Source: Acetobacter orleanensis (lineage in GTDB: Bacteria > Pseudomonadota > Alphaproteobacteria > Acetobacterales > Acetobacteraceae). From it: 64,000 nt of DNA. Every line of letters starts with the position of its first letter. Within the stretch, counting starts at the first letter, position 1. This document shows, in pieces, positions 17,323 through 26,415 of the stretch. Where the stretch lies: positions 45,841 through 109,840 of the forward strand of contig NZ_LHZV01000059.1 in the NCBI RefSeq assembly GCF_001581005.1, read 5' to 3'. The notes beneath the pieces are model-generated. The model was not told the DNA's origin and searched no databases. It worked only from the letters and a program-made list of their open reading frames with translations. The translations under genes and the position numbers were made by a program.

Positions 17323-17583
17323 TCAGGCTTCTTCAGTGTCCTCTTCCGGGTCTTCATCGTCTTCATAGACCAGTTCAACCGTGATGGTTGCGCTGTCACC
17401 TTCCTGAAGGGATTTGGCGTCCGCGTTGGCTTCGTCCTCGCTTTCGTAGAACTTACCTTCGTTGGGGTCTTCCTGCCACTCATTGCGAGGGTCCCAGAAG
17501 GTTACATCGCCGTCCTCGTCCTCGCGCTGGACGAGGTAGCCAACGATCACTTCGTTTTCATCGCTCATGATGTCATCGCTCAT
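17323..17583 (-). CDS. Small acidic protein, unknown function
   Basis: The protein has 86 residues, extremely acidic, with a strand-rich core (EVIVGYLVQREDEDGDVTFWDP) and an end made almost only of Glu and Asp. The N-terminus holds two Met-Ser-Asp starts (MSDDIMSDE); an AAGGA box ten bases before the first supports 17583. There is no signal peptide, so it is cytoplasmic. I recognise no family. It is single-gene and convergent with sodC. Confidence 0.6.
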   Translation of the reverse strand: MSDDIMSDENEVIVGYLVQREDEDGDVTFWDPRNEWQEDPNEGKFYESEDEANADAKSLQEGDSATITVELVYEDDEDPEEDTEEA

Positions 17584-17796
17584 GGTCTTTTAATCCTTTA
17601 ACTGACCCGTCACCTATGCAGCATGGACAGAAAAAAGGAAGAGCCTCAAGTGACGATTCTGCGTCAGCCTTGCCCTAAACGTCTGGCGGACCTGCTGAAA
17701 AAGGTTTCCTCACGTCTGACATTACACTGTGGAACAGGTGTGTGACACAAGCCTTTATGCCTTATGTTACTTTCCAATGACCTTCGGAGTTTTATG

Positions 17797-18402
17797 ATGA
17801 ATCGTGCTCTGACACCGCTGCACCGCCTTGTGCGGATTGCCCTTCTGACCCCTCTGCTAGCCGGTCCTGTGATGATGGCAACGCTGGCAGCCCCTGCCGC
17901 CCACGCCGCGCTGGCGGACGGCGTAACCGCGCCGGACTTCACCCTCAGCGGTGCACTGGGTGGAAAGCCCATCACCTTCTCGCTTAAGGAAGAACTCAAG
18001 AAGGGGCCAGTGGTGCTGTATTTCTTCCCCTCCGCCTTCACCAGTGGCTGCACGCTAGAAGCCCACGCGTTTGCTGAGGCGATGCCGACCTTTCAGAAGC
18101 TCGGCGCTACAGTGGTGGGAGTGACGGCGGGTAATATCGACCGCGTGTCCGAGTTCTCCAAAGAGGAATGCCGCAGCGCGTTCCCCGTGCTGGCAGACCC
18201 CGGCGCGAAGGTGGCCAGACTGTATGACAGCCAGAAAACACAGGGATCTTTTGTGCTGTCCTCCCGCACATCCTTTGTGGTGAGCCCGGAGGGGCGGATT
18301 GTGCTGAGCTATACCTCCAGCGACCCGGAAACCCATGTGCAGAAAACATTGGAGGCCGTGCAGGTCTGGCGGGTGGCACAGCCTGCGAGAAAAAAAGATT
18401 GA
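17797..18402 (+). CDS. Periplasmic peroxiredoxin (AhpC/TSA family)
   Basis: About 201 residues from the second of two adjacent ATGs; GGAG lies seven bases upstream. A signal peptide ends at AHAA (about residue 39). The thioredoxin-fold domain has VTAPDFTLSGALGGKPITFSL, the peroxidatic Cys in FFPSAFTSGCTLEAHAF and a second Cys in SKEECRSAFPVLADP, with the Arg-containing strand ILVLSY near the end. It reduces peroxides in the periplasm using an external thiol donor. Lying 569 bases after sodC on the same strand, it would remove the peroxide that SodC makes; they are separate transcripts by the intervening convergent gene. Confidence 0.85.
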   Translation: MNRALTPLHRLVRIALLTPLLAGPVMMATLAAPAAHAALADGVTAPDFTLSGALGGKPITFSLKEELKKGPVVLYFFPSAFTSGCTLEAHAFAEAMPTFQKLGATVVGVTAGNIDRVSEFSKEECRSAFPVLADPGAKVARLYDSQKTQGSFVLSSRTSFVVSPEGRIVLSYTSSDPETHVQKTLEAVQVWRVAQPARKKD

Positions 18403-18453
18403 ACACTGAGTAAAATAAGTTATCAGAACGGAAAATTCTGAGATTGCAGGTCC

Positions 18454-19410
18454 ATGATCCCCAGACAGAGCGCGACACTGACAGGCCTTCTTGCCGTTTT
18501 GCTCTGGAGTGCCGTGGTCGGGATGATCCGAAGCATTACGGAAAGCTTTGGCCCGACCGCAGGCCCGGCCATGCTGTACACCATTGCCACGGGCCTGCTC
18601 TGGCTTACGCTAGGGGTGCCACGACTGCGGCGCTTCTCCCCGTCTTACCTATGTGTAGGCACGCTGCTGGCGGCGGGGTGCGAGCTGTGTCTGATCAACT
18701 CCATTGGCTATGCCAGATCCGAACAGCAGGCCATTGAAGTCGGCATGGTCAACTATCTGTGGCCGACGCTAACCGTTGTGGCCTCTATCCTGTTTAACGG
18801 AAAGAAGGCGAATGCCCTTATCTTTCCGGGCGTTTTTCTTTCTCTAACCGGGATATTCCGCATTCTGGCCGGGCAGAGTGGACTGAGCCTGTCCGCCTTT
18901 GCGCAGAATATTCAGGGTAATCCGCTCAGCTTCGGGCTGTCCCTGACCGGGGCTGTGCTATGGGCGCTGTATTCCTCTCTGACCACGCGCTCCGGCCGGG
19001 GACAGAATGCGGTGACGGTCTTTTTCCCATTGCTGGCTGTGCTGCTCTGGGGACATCTGCTGCTGACAGGCAGCACTGTCTTCCCACCCGGTAGCCTGAC
19101 ATTGCATGGGGTGGGCACCCTGGTGCTGGGCGCCGCGGCGCTGGGGTTTGGCTATGCCGCATGGAATGTGGGCATTCTGTACGGCAATATTACCGTACTG
19201 GCGGCGGCTTCCAACCTGATACCCATTTTTTCCGCCGTGCTAGCGGCGGCCCTGCTTCATACCTTTCTGCCGTTGGCCTTCTGGGAAGGAAGTCTGATTG
19301 TCTGCATAGGCTCCGCCCTGTGCTGGCTGGCGACACGCAGGCAGCCGTTACCTGCGGTGACGTCGCCGACACTGCCTCGCCCCTTGTCCTGCACGGGGGT
19401 GAAGGAGTAA
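18454..19410 (+). CDS. yddG: Aromatic amino acid exporter YddG, EamA family
   Basis: The protein has 318 residues with about ten membrane segments in two EamA repeats. The start (ATLTGLLAVLLWSAVVGMIRSITESFGPT.GPAMLYT), the segment ELCLINSIGYARSEQQAIEVGMVNYLWPTLTV and SLTTRSGRGQNAV are characteristic of YddG rather than other EamA exporters. It exports aromatic amino acids across the inner membrane. It lies 51 bases after the peroxiredoxin gene on the same strand and could be co-transcribed. Confidence 0.85.
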   Translation: MIPRQSATLTGLLAVLLWSAVVGMIRSITESFGPTAGPAMLYTIATGLLWLTLGVPRLRRFSPSYLCVGTLLAAGCELCLINSIGYARSEQQAIEVGMVNYLWPTLTVVASILFNGKKANALIFPGVFLSLTGIFRILAGQSGLSLSAFAQNIQGNPLSFGLSLTGAVLWALYSSLTTRSGRGQNAVTVFFPLLAVLLWGHLLLTGSTVFPPGSLTLHGVGTLVLGAAALGFGYAAWNVGILYGNITVLAAASNLIPIFSAVLAAALLHTFLPLAFWEGSLIVCIGSALCWLATRRQPLPAVTSPTLPRPLSCTGVKE

Positions 19411-19528
19411 GTCTGGCAACCTGATCTGATCCCGATTGCGGCAGGGCATGGTGTGTGGACTGGCATGGAAGCTGGCACGCGGCAAGCCCGGACTGGTCTG
19501 CAATCACACTTCTAGACTGGGTGTTGCC

Positions 19529-20545
19529 GTGACTGAGACCGATTTGCCGATTTGCGTTGCTGCGCTGTATCGCTTTACCCCGTTTGAAAATTTTGCCGAT
19601 CTGCGTGGCCCGTTGCAGGCTGTGTGTGATGCAAACGGTGTGCAGGGCACACTGCTTCTGGCGCATGAAGGCATTAATGGCACCATTGCTGGCACGGATG
19701 CCGGGATCACGGCGGTACTGGAGCATATCCGCGCCCTGCCCGGCTGTGCGGAAATCGAGGTCAAATTTTCCCGTGCGCCGGATATGCCGTTCCTGCGTAT
19801 GAAGGTCAGGCTGAAGAAAGAAATTGTGACCATGGGCGTGCCGGGGCTGGACCCGCGTTCCGACGTGGGCCACTACGTGCCTGCCGAGGACTGGAACGCG
19901 CTGCTGGAAAACCCAGACACCATTCTGATTGATACCCGCAATGATTATGAAGTCGCGGCGGGCACCTTCAGAGGCGCAATTGACCCGAAAACCCGGACAT
20001 TCCGTGAATTTCCCGAATGGTTCCGCGCCCATCGGGCGGAACTGCTGGCGGACGGGCGCAAGCCGCGCATCGCCATGTTTTGCACCGGCGGTATCCGCTG
20101 TGAAAAGGCGACGGCCTTTGTGAAAGCCGAAGGGCTGGAGGAGGTTTATCACCTTCAGGGCGGCATTCTGAAATATCTGGAAAATGTTCCGGAAGACCAG
20201 AGCCTGTGGGACGGCGAGTGTTTTGTGTTTGACCAGCGCGTGACGGTGAAACACGGGCTGGAGCCGGGGTCTCTCGATCAGTGCCACGCTTGCCGGATGC
20301 CTCTGACCGCTGAAGAAATGGCCGCTCCAGAATATGAGCACGGGGTAAGCTGCCCGCATTGCTACAATGAGCGGGATGATAAACAGCGTGCCCGTTATGC
20401 CGAGCGCGAGCGGCAGGCGCAGCTTGCGGCGGAACGTGGGGAGGCGCATCTGGGCGCGCATATGGACGAAATTCGGGAGCGCAGGCGGCGGGAACGGGAC
20501 GAGGAAATCCGTCGGCAGAATGAGAAGCGGCAGTCTATGGGCTGA
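19529..20545 (+). CDS. trhO: tRNA uridine(34) hydroxylase TrhO (rhodanese-like)
   Basis: About 338 residues from GTG at 19529; the longer frame from 19436 lacks a homologous N-terminus. An N-terminal acylphosphatase-like domain ([37 protein letters not shown]) precedes a rhodanese domain with the active Cys in [12 protein letters not shown] and the segment [16 protein letters not shown]-terminal CHACRMPLT...CPHCY motif binds metal. The enzyme makes 5-hydroxyuridine at tRNA position 34 using oxygen. Its end is seven bases from the convergent terminase stop. Confidence 0.9.
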   Translation: MTETDLPICVAALYRFTPFENFADLRGPLQAVCDANGVQGTLLLAHEGINGTIAGTDAGITAVLEHIRALPGCAEIEVKFSRAPDMPFLRMKVRLKKEIVTMGVPGLDPRSDVGHYVPAEDWNALLENPDTILIDTRNDYEVAAGTFRGAIDPKTRTFREFPEWFRAHRAELLADGRKPRIAMFCTGGIRCEKATAFVKAEGLEEVYHLQGGILKYLENVPEDQSLWDGECFVFDQRVTVKHGLEPGSLDQCHACRMPLTAEEMAAPEYEHGVSCPHCYNERDDKQRARYAERERQAQLAAERGEAHLGAHMDEIRERRRRERDEEIRRQNEKRQSMG

Positions 20546-20551
20546 TTTTTC

Positions 20552-21994
20552 TCATATCCGAGAGAGGAAGTCCGGGGCGAAATGTGGCAGGGGTGTGCTG
20601 TCCGCTAGGGCGGTGAAGGCACCGGCGGCGGCGTCGACCTGATCGTCATGTCCGCCGCCGGGGAAGGCAGCGAGTTCTTCCAGAAACTGTGGGGTCCATG
20701 GGGCGCGTACGGCGAGAACGTTGCCCGCGTTGACCTGTGCAGCGAACGGGGCGGCGCGGGTGGCTTTATCGCCTGTTTCCCGCACGGTGCTGACCTGATA
20801 TCCCGCGAGACGGCCTGTGAGGTAACGGGCCTGTGCGACACCGGCCTGCCCCGGGTCCTGCGGCAGGATGATGCGAGTTGCGGGACCATCCTGCGCGGCG
20901 GTTGCCAGAAGAGTTGCTTCCACCTGAGCGGGATCGCCCCGAAAGCGGGTGACATCCAGCACGCAGAAGCGACCGTCTGGCAGGCGGGCGAGTTTGACGC
21001 CGACTGTCCAATCCGCATCGCGCCCGGTGCCCTGCCGGGTGGCGGCGAGGTCCCATCGTCGGACCATTTGACCACCAGCGGGGGCGGCCTGCTGCACGGT
21101 GATCATGCCGGTCTGGAACAGGGTTCCCTCAGGCGGAATGGGGGATTGCTGATAGAGCGCGCCCCACTCCCGCGTGCCGATGGCAAGACGGATGCGGGCG
21201 AGTTCCGGCTCTGGGAAAGCCTCTGGCCAAAGAGCGGCACCGGAGGGGCGGTCGAGAGGATCTTCCGCTTCGGCAAGGGCTGGCAGGCGGAGAATGTCCC
21301 AGTGTTCTCCTGTGCCATTCTGCATGTCATCCAGCAGGCGGCCTGCGAGGTCATCCGGTGACCAGCGTGTCATGACCAGCACGATAGCTCCGCCGGGCAT
21401 GAGACGGGTGCGTAGAACGGCGCGGTACCAGTCCCACACTGCGGCACGGCGAACGCGGCTTTCAGCTTCCTGACGGTCCTTGACGGGGTCATCCACAATG
21501 GCAAGATCAGCCCCTTTACCGGTCAGCCCGCCACCGAGGCCCATGCTGGTATAAAAACCGCCCTGCCCCGTGTGCCATGCATTCCGTGCGCTGCTATCTG
21601 CTGCCAACGTGACCGTGGGAAACAGGGAGCTAAAGCGACGGGATGCAACGAGGTTGCGTACGTCTCGCCCGAAATCCTGTGCGAGAGATGCCCCGTAAGA
21701 GGCGCAAACGACCTGCTTTGTGGGATTGCGCCCAAGATACCATGCCGGAAAACGCTTGCTGGTCAGCTCAGATTTTCCATGCCGTGGCGGCATGAAGACC
21801 ATGAGGCGGGTGATGAGTCCGCGTTCCACCGCGTTCAGCTTTTCACAAAGTAAATGGTGATGGGCACCGGCGTTATAACCCGGCATTGTGTAGCGTGTGA
21901 AATCAAGAAGCCCCTCTCTGGCCGCGCTGCGGCGGGCAAGTTCAGTCTGGGCCGCTTGCTGGGCCTGTTTGCGCAAGAGTACTGAGCTCATCAT
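20552..21994 (-). CDS. Phage terminase large subunit
   Basis: About 480 residues from MMSSVLLRKQ. The ATPase domain has Walker A PPRHGKSE, a Walker B LAIVDDP and the motif VVCASYGASLAQDFGRDVRNLV; the C-terminal nuclease domain has VRRWDLAATRQGTGRDADWTVGV and the end motif GGGHDDQVDA. These are typical of TerL. It packages the genome into the procapsid. It overlaps the small gene upstream by 53 bases and is separated from the portal by the sodC-trhO block, although both face the same way. Confidence 0.88.
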   Translation of the reverse strand: MMSSVLLRKQAQQAAQTELARRSAAREGLLDFTRYTMPGYNAGAHHHLLCEKLNAVERGLITRLMVFMPPRHGKSELTSKRFPAWYLGRNPTKQVVCASYGASLAQDFGRDVRNLVASRRFSSLFPTVTLAADSSARNAWHTGQGGFYTSMGLGGGLTGKGADLAIVDDPVKDRQEAESRVRRAAVWDWYRAVLRTRLMPGGAIVLVMTRWSPDDLAGRLLDDMQNGTGEHWDILRLPALAEAEDPLDRPSGAALWPEAFPEPELARIRLAIGTREWGALYQQSPIPPEGTLFQTGMITVQQAAPAGGQMVRRWDLAATRQGTGRDADWTVGVKLARLPDGRFCVLDVTRFRGDPAQVEATLLATAAQDGPATRIILPQDPGQAGVAQARYLTGRLAGYQVSTVRETGDKATRAAPFAAQVNAGNVLAVRAPWTPQFLEELAAFPGGGHDDQVDAAAGAFTALADSTPLPHFAPDFLSRI

Positions 21995-22205
21995 CCGAAA
22001 ACTCTTCAACACCACGGCGGACAACCGCATTCATGGACAGACCTGCCAGCTTGGGATGCAGGTAAGGAGCTGCGACCTTGGCGGCGTCAAACTGCCGATC
22101 TGTAATGGTCTCGTCCCCCAGCATGACACGCGTGAAAATATCCAACGGGGTGACAGGGGTGGATTTTCTGGAGCGTCGCTTTGGAGTTACTACTTTTTCT
22201 ACCAT
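21942..22205 (-). CDS. Possible small terminase subunit
   Basis: The protein has 87 residues. It begins with a basic stretch (TPKRRSRKST) and then TPLDIFTRVMLGDETITDRQFDAAKVAAPYLHPKLAGL, a pattern common to short TerS-like or terminase-associated proteins in alphaproteobacterial phages ('PL..ml...nd....rr..AA..aaPy.hpkl'). The gene overlaps terL by 53 bases. It is shorter than most small terminases, so it might be a truncated form or an accessory DNA-binding protein. Confidence 0.55.
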   Translation of the reverse strand: MVEKVVTPKRRSRKSTPVTPLDIFTRVMLGDETITDRQFDAAKVAAPYLHPKLAGLSMNAVVRRGVEEFSDDELSTLAQTGPASGPD

Positions 22206-22211
22206 GAGTTT

Positions 22212-22709
22212 TCAGAAAAAATGTAAGGCACGGGGTGAGCGAGGCTCCGCACGGTGTACTGGCACACGATACGCACCACTACAGGAAACAGCCTCATAAA
22301 ATCTGCTATTATGTCTCTGCACTCTGCCAGTGTAACTCTCTTCGCAAAAATTCTGCTGGGTTGCTTCTTCCTGCCTGCGATCCCTGAGTTCCGTAAGCAG
22401 GGAGTAGACAAGTCGATCTGTCAGATTGGGACTGAACTGGCCGCGCGCCGTAAGCCCACGCGTGGAGCGCCGTAACACCGGGCGGCACCGGATGCGTGCG
22501 CCATCCGGGCAGCCAGTCTGCAAGGCTTCCGCCCATGGGATGGAAAGATCGGCCCGGTGGTGGTTTTCTGCCTGCGTAAGAATGGGACAAAACACCAGAA
22601 AGACGCCTTGACGTGCCGCCAGAACCCACCATGTGGCGGCGGAACAGAAAACGGCACCCGCACGCAGGCCTGAAGCCGGGGATACACCCGCCATGAGGAC
22701 TCCTGACAC
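22212..22709 (-). CDS. Unrecognised open frame upstream of terminase
   Basis: A 165-codon frame in the same direction as and just upstream of the small terminase gene. The most gene-like part is residues 85-145 (RGLTARGQFSPNLTDRLVYSLLTELRDRRQEEATQQNF), which has helix-forming composition. Other overlapping frames here are also open, so the reading frame is not certain. I cannot assign a family. It could be an early or packaging-associated phage gene, or a decayed one. Confidence 0.35.
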   Translation of the reverse strand: MSGVLMAGVSPASGLRAGAVFCSAATWWVLAARQGVFLVFCPILTQAENHHRADLSIPWAEALQTGCPDGARIRCRPVLRRSTRGLTARGQFSPNLTDRLVYSLLTELRDRRQEEATQQNFCEESYTGRVQRHNSRFYEAVSCSGAYRVPVHRAEPRSPRALHFF

Positions 22710-22730
22710 GTTCTGCTCGGCTGCATGAAA

Positions 22731-23357
22731 GCAGCCTGCTTCCGAATTATTTTGAGAAACTTATGTGCTGCGGAGGGTTTAAAAAATCCCCCGGGCAGAA
22801 CTGTTGTGATGATGACAAAGGAATAGAAGTGACCACGCGCACAAACAAGCTTTTCTGGCGGAAAAAATAAGGACCGTACGATGGTGCAAGAAATAGAGAT
22901 TGATAATGAAGGGGTTTTATAACGGACGTGAGTGCCTTCAATAAAAAATCATTAACTCTCCCGATGTCTCTGTAATTCAGTCTAAAAATGCATCAGCAAG
23001 ATGCCCGGAACCTAAGAAAAAAAATTATCCAAAATGATCTATTTTGCTATTTTTTCTGGTTGAGACGGTTCTGCCGCCCTGATACGTGCGGACAAAGTGC
23101 CCACGGCTTTCATCCTACTGAAGTCTAACATGCGCTGTTATACCCAGAGGATAAAAACGTTCAGGCTGCTCTTGCTCTCATCCTTGAAAAAATGCGGCCT
23201 GAATGAACTCCTTCTGCGCGCGCGTGTTGAAATGAAATAAAAAGAGCTGCATGACAGTTTTACTTGCGTGCCAACCGCTTTATTACATAAAATTCATCTT
23301 AATGAGGCTCCGGCACGCTTTCGTGACCGTGTGCCAGAAGGACGGGATAGACACACG
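22731..23357. other. AT-rich intergenic region at prophage gene boundary
   Basis: This stretch of about 630 bases is much richer in A and T than its flanks. No open frame in it resembles a known protein. It separates the phage packaging genes from the PQQ dehydrogenase and probably contains divergent promoters. No direct repeat suggesting an attachment site was found by eye. Confidence 0.4.
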
Positions 23358-24728
23358 ATGACACGGACACGCCGTTACTTACTTGGACTAGTGGCTGTAC
23401 TGGTTCTTGCCGGAGCCGGAACCTACAGATTTGTACTCCGACCGGAAGCTGCTCAGCTTCCTGTTTCCGAAGGTGTAGGACCACACCCCAAACTGCCGCC
23501 GCCCAATGCTACCCTGATGCCTACGGTCAATATCGCTCGACCGCTTGGTTGGAAAAACGGTGAGATGCCTCATGCCTCTGAAGGGTTGAGTGTGAAAGCC
23601 TTTGCAACCGGGCTGAACCACCCCCGCTGGCTGTATGCCTTGCCGAATGGAGATGTGCTGGTGGCGGAAACCAATTCCCCCGGCACAGATAAAACGACTT
23701 TTAAAAACCGGATTGCCAGAGCTATTCAGGGGCTTGTGGGTGCGGACGTTCCCAGCCCGAACCGAATTATCCTGCTGCGGGATGCCGATGGAGATGGGGT
23801 AGCTGAAAAGCAAAGCGTGTTTCTGGAACATCTGAATTCGCCTTTTGGCATGGCGCTAATCAAGGATACGCTTTATGTCGCCAATGCTGATGCAATCTGG
23901 CGCTTTCCCTACCAGACCGGGCAGATAACGCTGACCGCACCGGGAGAAAAAGTGGTGGACCTGCCCTCTGGCTACAACCATCATTGGACCAAGAATATTC
24001 TAGCGAGTCCAGACGGGCAAGCGCTCTACGTGACAATCGGCTCCAACAGTAATGTTGCAGAAAATGGCCTGCATGCGGAAGAAGGCCGTGCACGGATTGA
24101 CAAACTCGACTTAACAACTGGAAAACTAACACCGTTTGCTACAGGTTTGCGTAACCCTAACGGAATGGCGTGGGAACCGCAGTCTGGTGCATTATGGACC
24201 GTAGTCAATGAGCGGGATGAAATCGGCAGTGATCTGGTCCCGGATTATCTGACGTCCGTGAAGGAAGGGGCATTTTATGGCTGGCCCTTCAGCTATTATG
24301 GCAGCCATGTGGATGTGCGAGTTAAGCCGCAGAATCCTGAACTTGTCGCTTCAGCCATTGCGCCGGATTATGCACTTGGTCCGCATACAGCAAGCCTTGG
24401 ATTGGTCTTTGCGGAAGATAGCACCCTGCCCGCCGCATGGCGCAACGGGGCGTTTATTGCACAGCACGGCTCTTGGAACCGTAGGCCCAAAAGCGGCTAT
24501 AAAGTGATTTTTGTGCCGTTTTCAAATGGACACCCATCCGGCGCGCCGGTTGATGTGCTAACGGGTTTTCTGACTCCGGATGAAGACCATGTGCATGGTC
24601 GCCCTGTAGGGCTGGCGCTGGACCAGACGGGGGCGTTGCTGGTGGCGGATGACGTTGGGAATGTGGTTTGGCGGGTCTCTGACACACAGCTTGAACAGGA
24701 CTTCCCGGCGCATGATAATGCGCCGTGA
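23358..24728 (+). CDS. PQQ-dependent sugar dehydrogenase (sorbosone dehydrogenase family)
   Basis: The protein has about 456 residues from ATG at 23358, with an N-terminal hydrophobic segment ([19 protein letters not shown]) that is either a signal or an anchor. The beta-propeller has the family motifs [85 protein letters not shown] and IAQHGSWNR, which hold the PQQ and calcium sites of soluble quinoprotein sugar dehydrogenases. It would oxidise sugars or aldoses such as L-sorbosone in the periplasm. It is flanked by phage-type genes on both sides. Confidence 0.85.
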   Translation: MTRTRRYLLGLVAVLVLAGAGTYRFVLRPEAAQLPVSEGVGPHPKLPPPNATLMPTVNIARPLGWKNGEMPHASEGLSVKAFATGLNHPRWLYALPNGDVLVAETNSPGTDKTTFKNRIARAIQGLVGADVPSPNRIILLRDADGDGVAEKQSVFLEHLNSPFGMALIKDTLYVANADAIWRFPYQTGQITLTAPGEKVVDLPSGYNHHWTKNILASPDGQALYVTIGSNSNVAENGLHAEEGRARIDKLDLTTGKLTPFATGLRNPNGMAWEPQSGALWTVVNERDEIGSDLVPDYLTSVKEGAFYGWPFSYYGSHVDVRVKPQNPELVASAIAPDYALGPHTASLGLVFAEDSTLPAAWRNGAFIAQHGSWNRRPKSGYKVIFVPFSNGHPSGAPVDVLTGFLTPDEDHVHGRPVGLALDQTGALLVADDVGNVVWRVSDTQLEQDFPAHDNAP

Positions 24729-24739
24729 CTGGAAACTAT

Positions 24740-24766
24740 CGGCCTGATGCGGATTTAATCAGGCCG
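24740..24766. terminator. Hairpin between convergent genes
   Basis: A nine-base stem (CGGCCTGAT with ATCAGGCCG) and nine-base loop lie between the PQQ dehydrogenase stop and the end of the convergent grxB, whose stop codon is inside the stem. No T run follows, so it is at best a weak terminator. Confidence 0.3.
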
Positions 24767-25406
24767 CAATAGCATCATACAGACCCACTCCAGAGAGACG
24801 GGAGAGGGTCTGGCGATAGGCTTCGACGGCCGGAGGATAGAGAATCCCGCGAATAAGCGAGAGGCTGTGCAGGTGAGCAAACAAATGAATATCATCTGTT
24901 GAGAGTACACCGTTGACAGCCTCCGGGCTGTGGATCAACGGAGTAAGCATTTTCAGCATGACGTTCAGGTTTCCGATTTCACCTTCATTGTTCTTGAAAA
25001 TTTCAAAAAATGGACCTGTGGAGGCTTCCTTTTTTGTTAGGAAATAGGCACGGGCAGAGGTTGTTGCAAATTCCGGTAGCGGCGCACAAGCCACGCGCGG
25101 CAGGAACAGGCGGTAGAGCGTGCTGCTGGTCACGCTAATCCATTCCGTAATGGCCGGGGTGGGCGTGCCGGTGAGGACGGGCGTACCCTGTCGGTCGATA
25201 TGAGTGACAATATCCATACTTTCGGGCATAAAATGCCCGTCTTCTTCCAAAATGGGCAGGGATTTCCGGCCGACCATGCCGATGGGCGTGGCTTCATCAT
25301 CATTCAGCAGGATGATGCGTTCGTAAGGCAGGTTTTTCAGGCCGAAAATCATCTCTGCTTTCACGCAGAAAGGGCAGTGGTCATAAATATAGAGTTTGCG
25401 GGACAT
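24759..25406 (-). CDS. grxB: Glutaredoxin 2
   Basis: The protein has 215 residues from MSRKLYIYDHCPFC. The glutaredoxin active site is CPFC near residue 12, followed by the GrxB features LPYERIILLNDDEATPIGMVG.KSLPILE, a cis-Pro region and the segment MPESMDIVTHID. A long helical C-terminal domain (glutathione S-transferase-like fold) follows, as expected for GrxB at this length. It catalyses glutathione-dependent disulfide exchange in the cytoplasm. It is convergent with the PQQ dehydrogenase gene. Confidence 0.9.
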   Translation of the reverse strand: MSRKLYIYDHCPFCVKAEMIFGLKNLPYERIILLNDDEATPIGMVGRKSLPILEEDGHFMPESMDIVTHIDRQGTPVLTGTPTPAITEWISVTSSTLYRLFLPRVACAPLPEFATTSARAYFLTKKEASTGPFFEIFKNNEGEIGNLNVMLKMLTPLIHSPEAVNGVLSTDDIHLFAHLHSLSLIRGILYPPAVEAYRQTLSRLSGVGLYDAIAA

Positions 25407-25483
25407 ACTGCTCGGCTCCTTACTGGTGCGCTGGCTGGCGCGGTGGGTTACCCCTCTGCCCTGTTCTAAAATGCCCCTACGCG

Positions 25484-26074
25484 TCAAGCCTGTTCTGTCC
25501 GAGCGACGAGTTCCATGTCTGGTTGGGGGGCTTTGTTTCTGGTTGCGCGGTCGGCTTTGGTGGCCTTGCGTTCGGCCTCCTGCCGTGCTGCGAGCTGTTC
25601 AAGTAGCAGCGCGCATTGGGCAGCTATTTTCCGTTGAGACGACCCTGCCGAAATGGCTGGAAACAGTGCCTCACCCATGGCGCGGAATGAGAGTTCATCC
25701 ACTAACAGCATCCGCAGGCGCTGATGTGCGCACAGGCCCAGAGCGTCCCGCACGGCGGTAATGCGCGCCATGGCGCGGGCTCGCACGAGTTGCCATGAGA
25801 CGGCATCATGCCGTGTCAGAGTACTGGGGCGGTGTTGGTCTGAAAACTCCACGTAATCACAGTAGCCAAAAACGTAATCCCGGTACCAACGCTCGGCGGC
25901 GTCCGCAGCGAGTTGGGTAATGTCACCAACCTGAAGGAGTGCCTGCACTGTGCGTAAGACACGAGGAGGTGCTGTGCCGACAAATTCGGAACGGGCGCGG
26001 CGTTCCGGCGTGGGGCCGTTTTCTGCACAGGCGTCGAGCAACGTGTGGCGGGACACGGTTTTAGATTTTGCCAT
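25484..26074 (-). CDS. DUF6456-like phage regulatory protein
   Basis: About 196 residues from MAKSKTVSRHTLL; the frame extends to 26299 without a convincing start. The body has LQVGDITQLAADAAERWYRDYVFGYCDY, RARAMARITAVRDALG and LRMLLVDELSFRAMGEALF..ISAGSSQRKIAAQCALLLEQLA. This 'AAerw..D' plus late Ser-Arg-Lys helix pattern resembles DUF6456, a family of putative phage regulators. It lies upstream of grxB by 78 bases on the same strand and near the prophage repressor, so it is probably part of the early or regulatory phage module. Confidence 0.5.
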   Translation of the reverse strand: MAKSKTVSRHTLLDACAENGPTPERRARSEFVGTAPPRVLRTVQALLQVGDITQLAADAAERWYRDYVFGYCDYVEFSDQHRPSTLTRHDAVSWQLVRARAMARITAVRDALGLCAHQRLRMLLVDELSFRAMGEALFPAISAGSSQRKIAAQCALLLEQLAARQEAERKATKADRATRNKAPQPDMELVARTEQA

Positions 26075-26415
26075 GAAAGTTCCATTAGAAAAGCGGTGTT
26101 GCCACGTGTGGAAAACAGAGGACGCCGGTAGTTCTACGGCGAGGCCACTGTGACGGCAGCGAAGAGTGCGTGGCAGATGCCAACGGGAATTGCGTCGGCT
26201 GAGAAGAAGCCTATATCCGGTTTCGCAAGAATGCGAGGGGGCGAACCAGCAGAGCACGACTGGCAGCGTGCTCCGGCACAGAGTATTGGCGAAAAGCAAC
26301 AGGATACTCTCCGTTCATTCGGCGACCTTCAGCGTCTGAACGGCGAACGAACAGAGGCGGAAAATCGGGTCCTGCTCATAATCCTGCCATCAGAATTTGG
26401 CTCAACGACGCTTGC
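26075..26415. other. Gap in phage regulatory module
   Basis: Between the DUF6456-like gene and the HTH gene, about 340 bases hold no confident gene. On the minus strand a 35-codon frame beginning MNGEYPVAFRQYSVPE has a GAAGG-like box six bases upstream and could encode a small phage peptide, but nothing else supports it. Confidence 0.25.

Noticed and set aside
19190..20461. Long open frame (423 codons) on the minus strand
   Set aside because: Antisense to yddG and trhO, both well supported; no protein family pattern.
1..22205. Tailocin (headless contractile particle)
   Set aside because: Capsid, protease, portal and terminase genes are all present, so a full phage or GTA-like element fits better.
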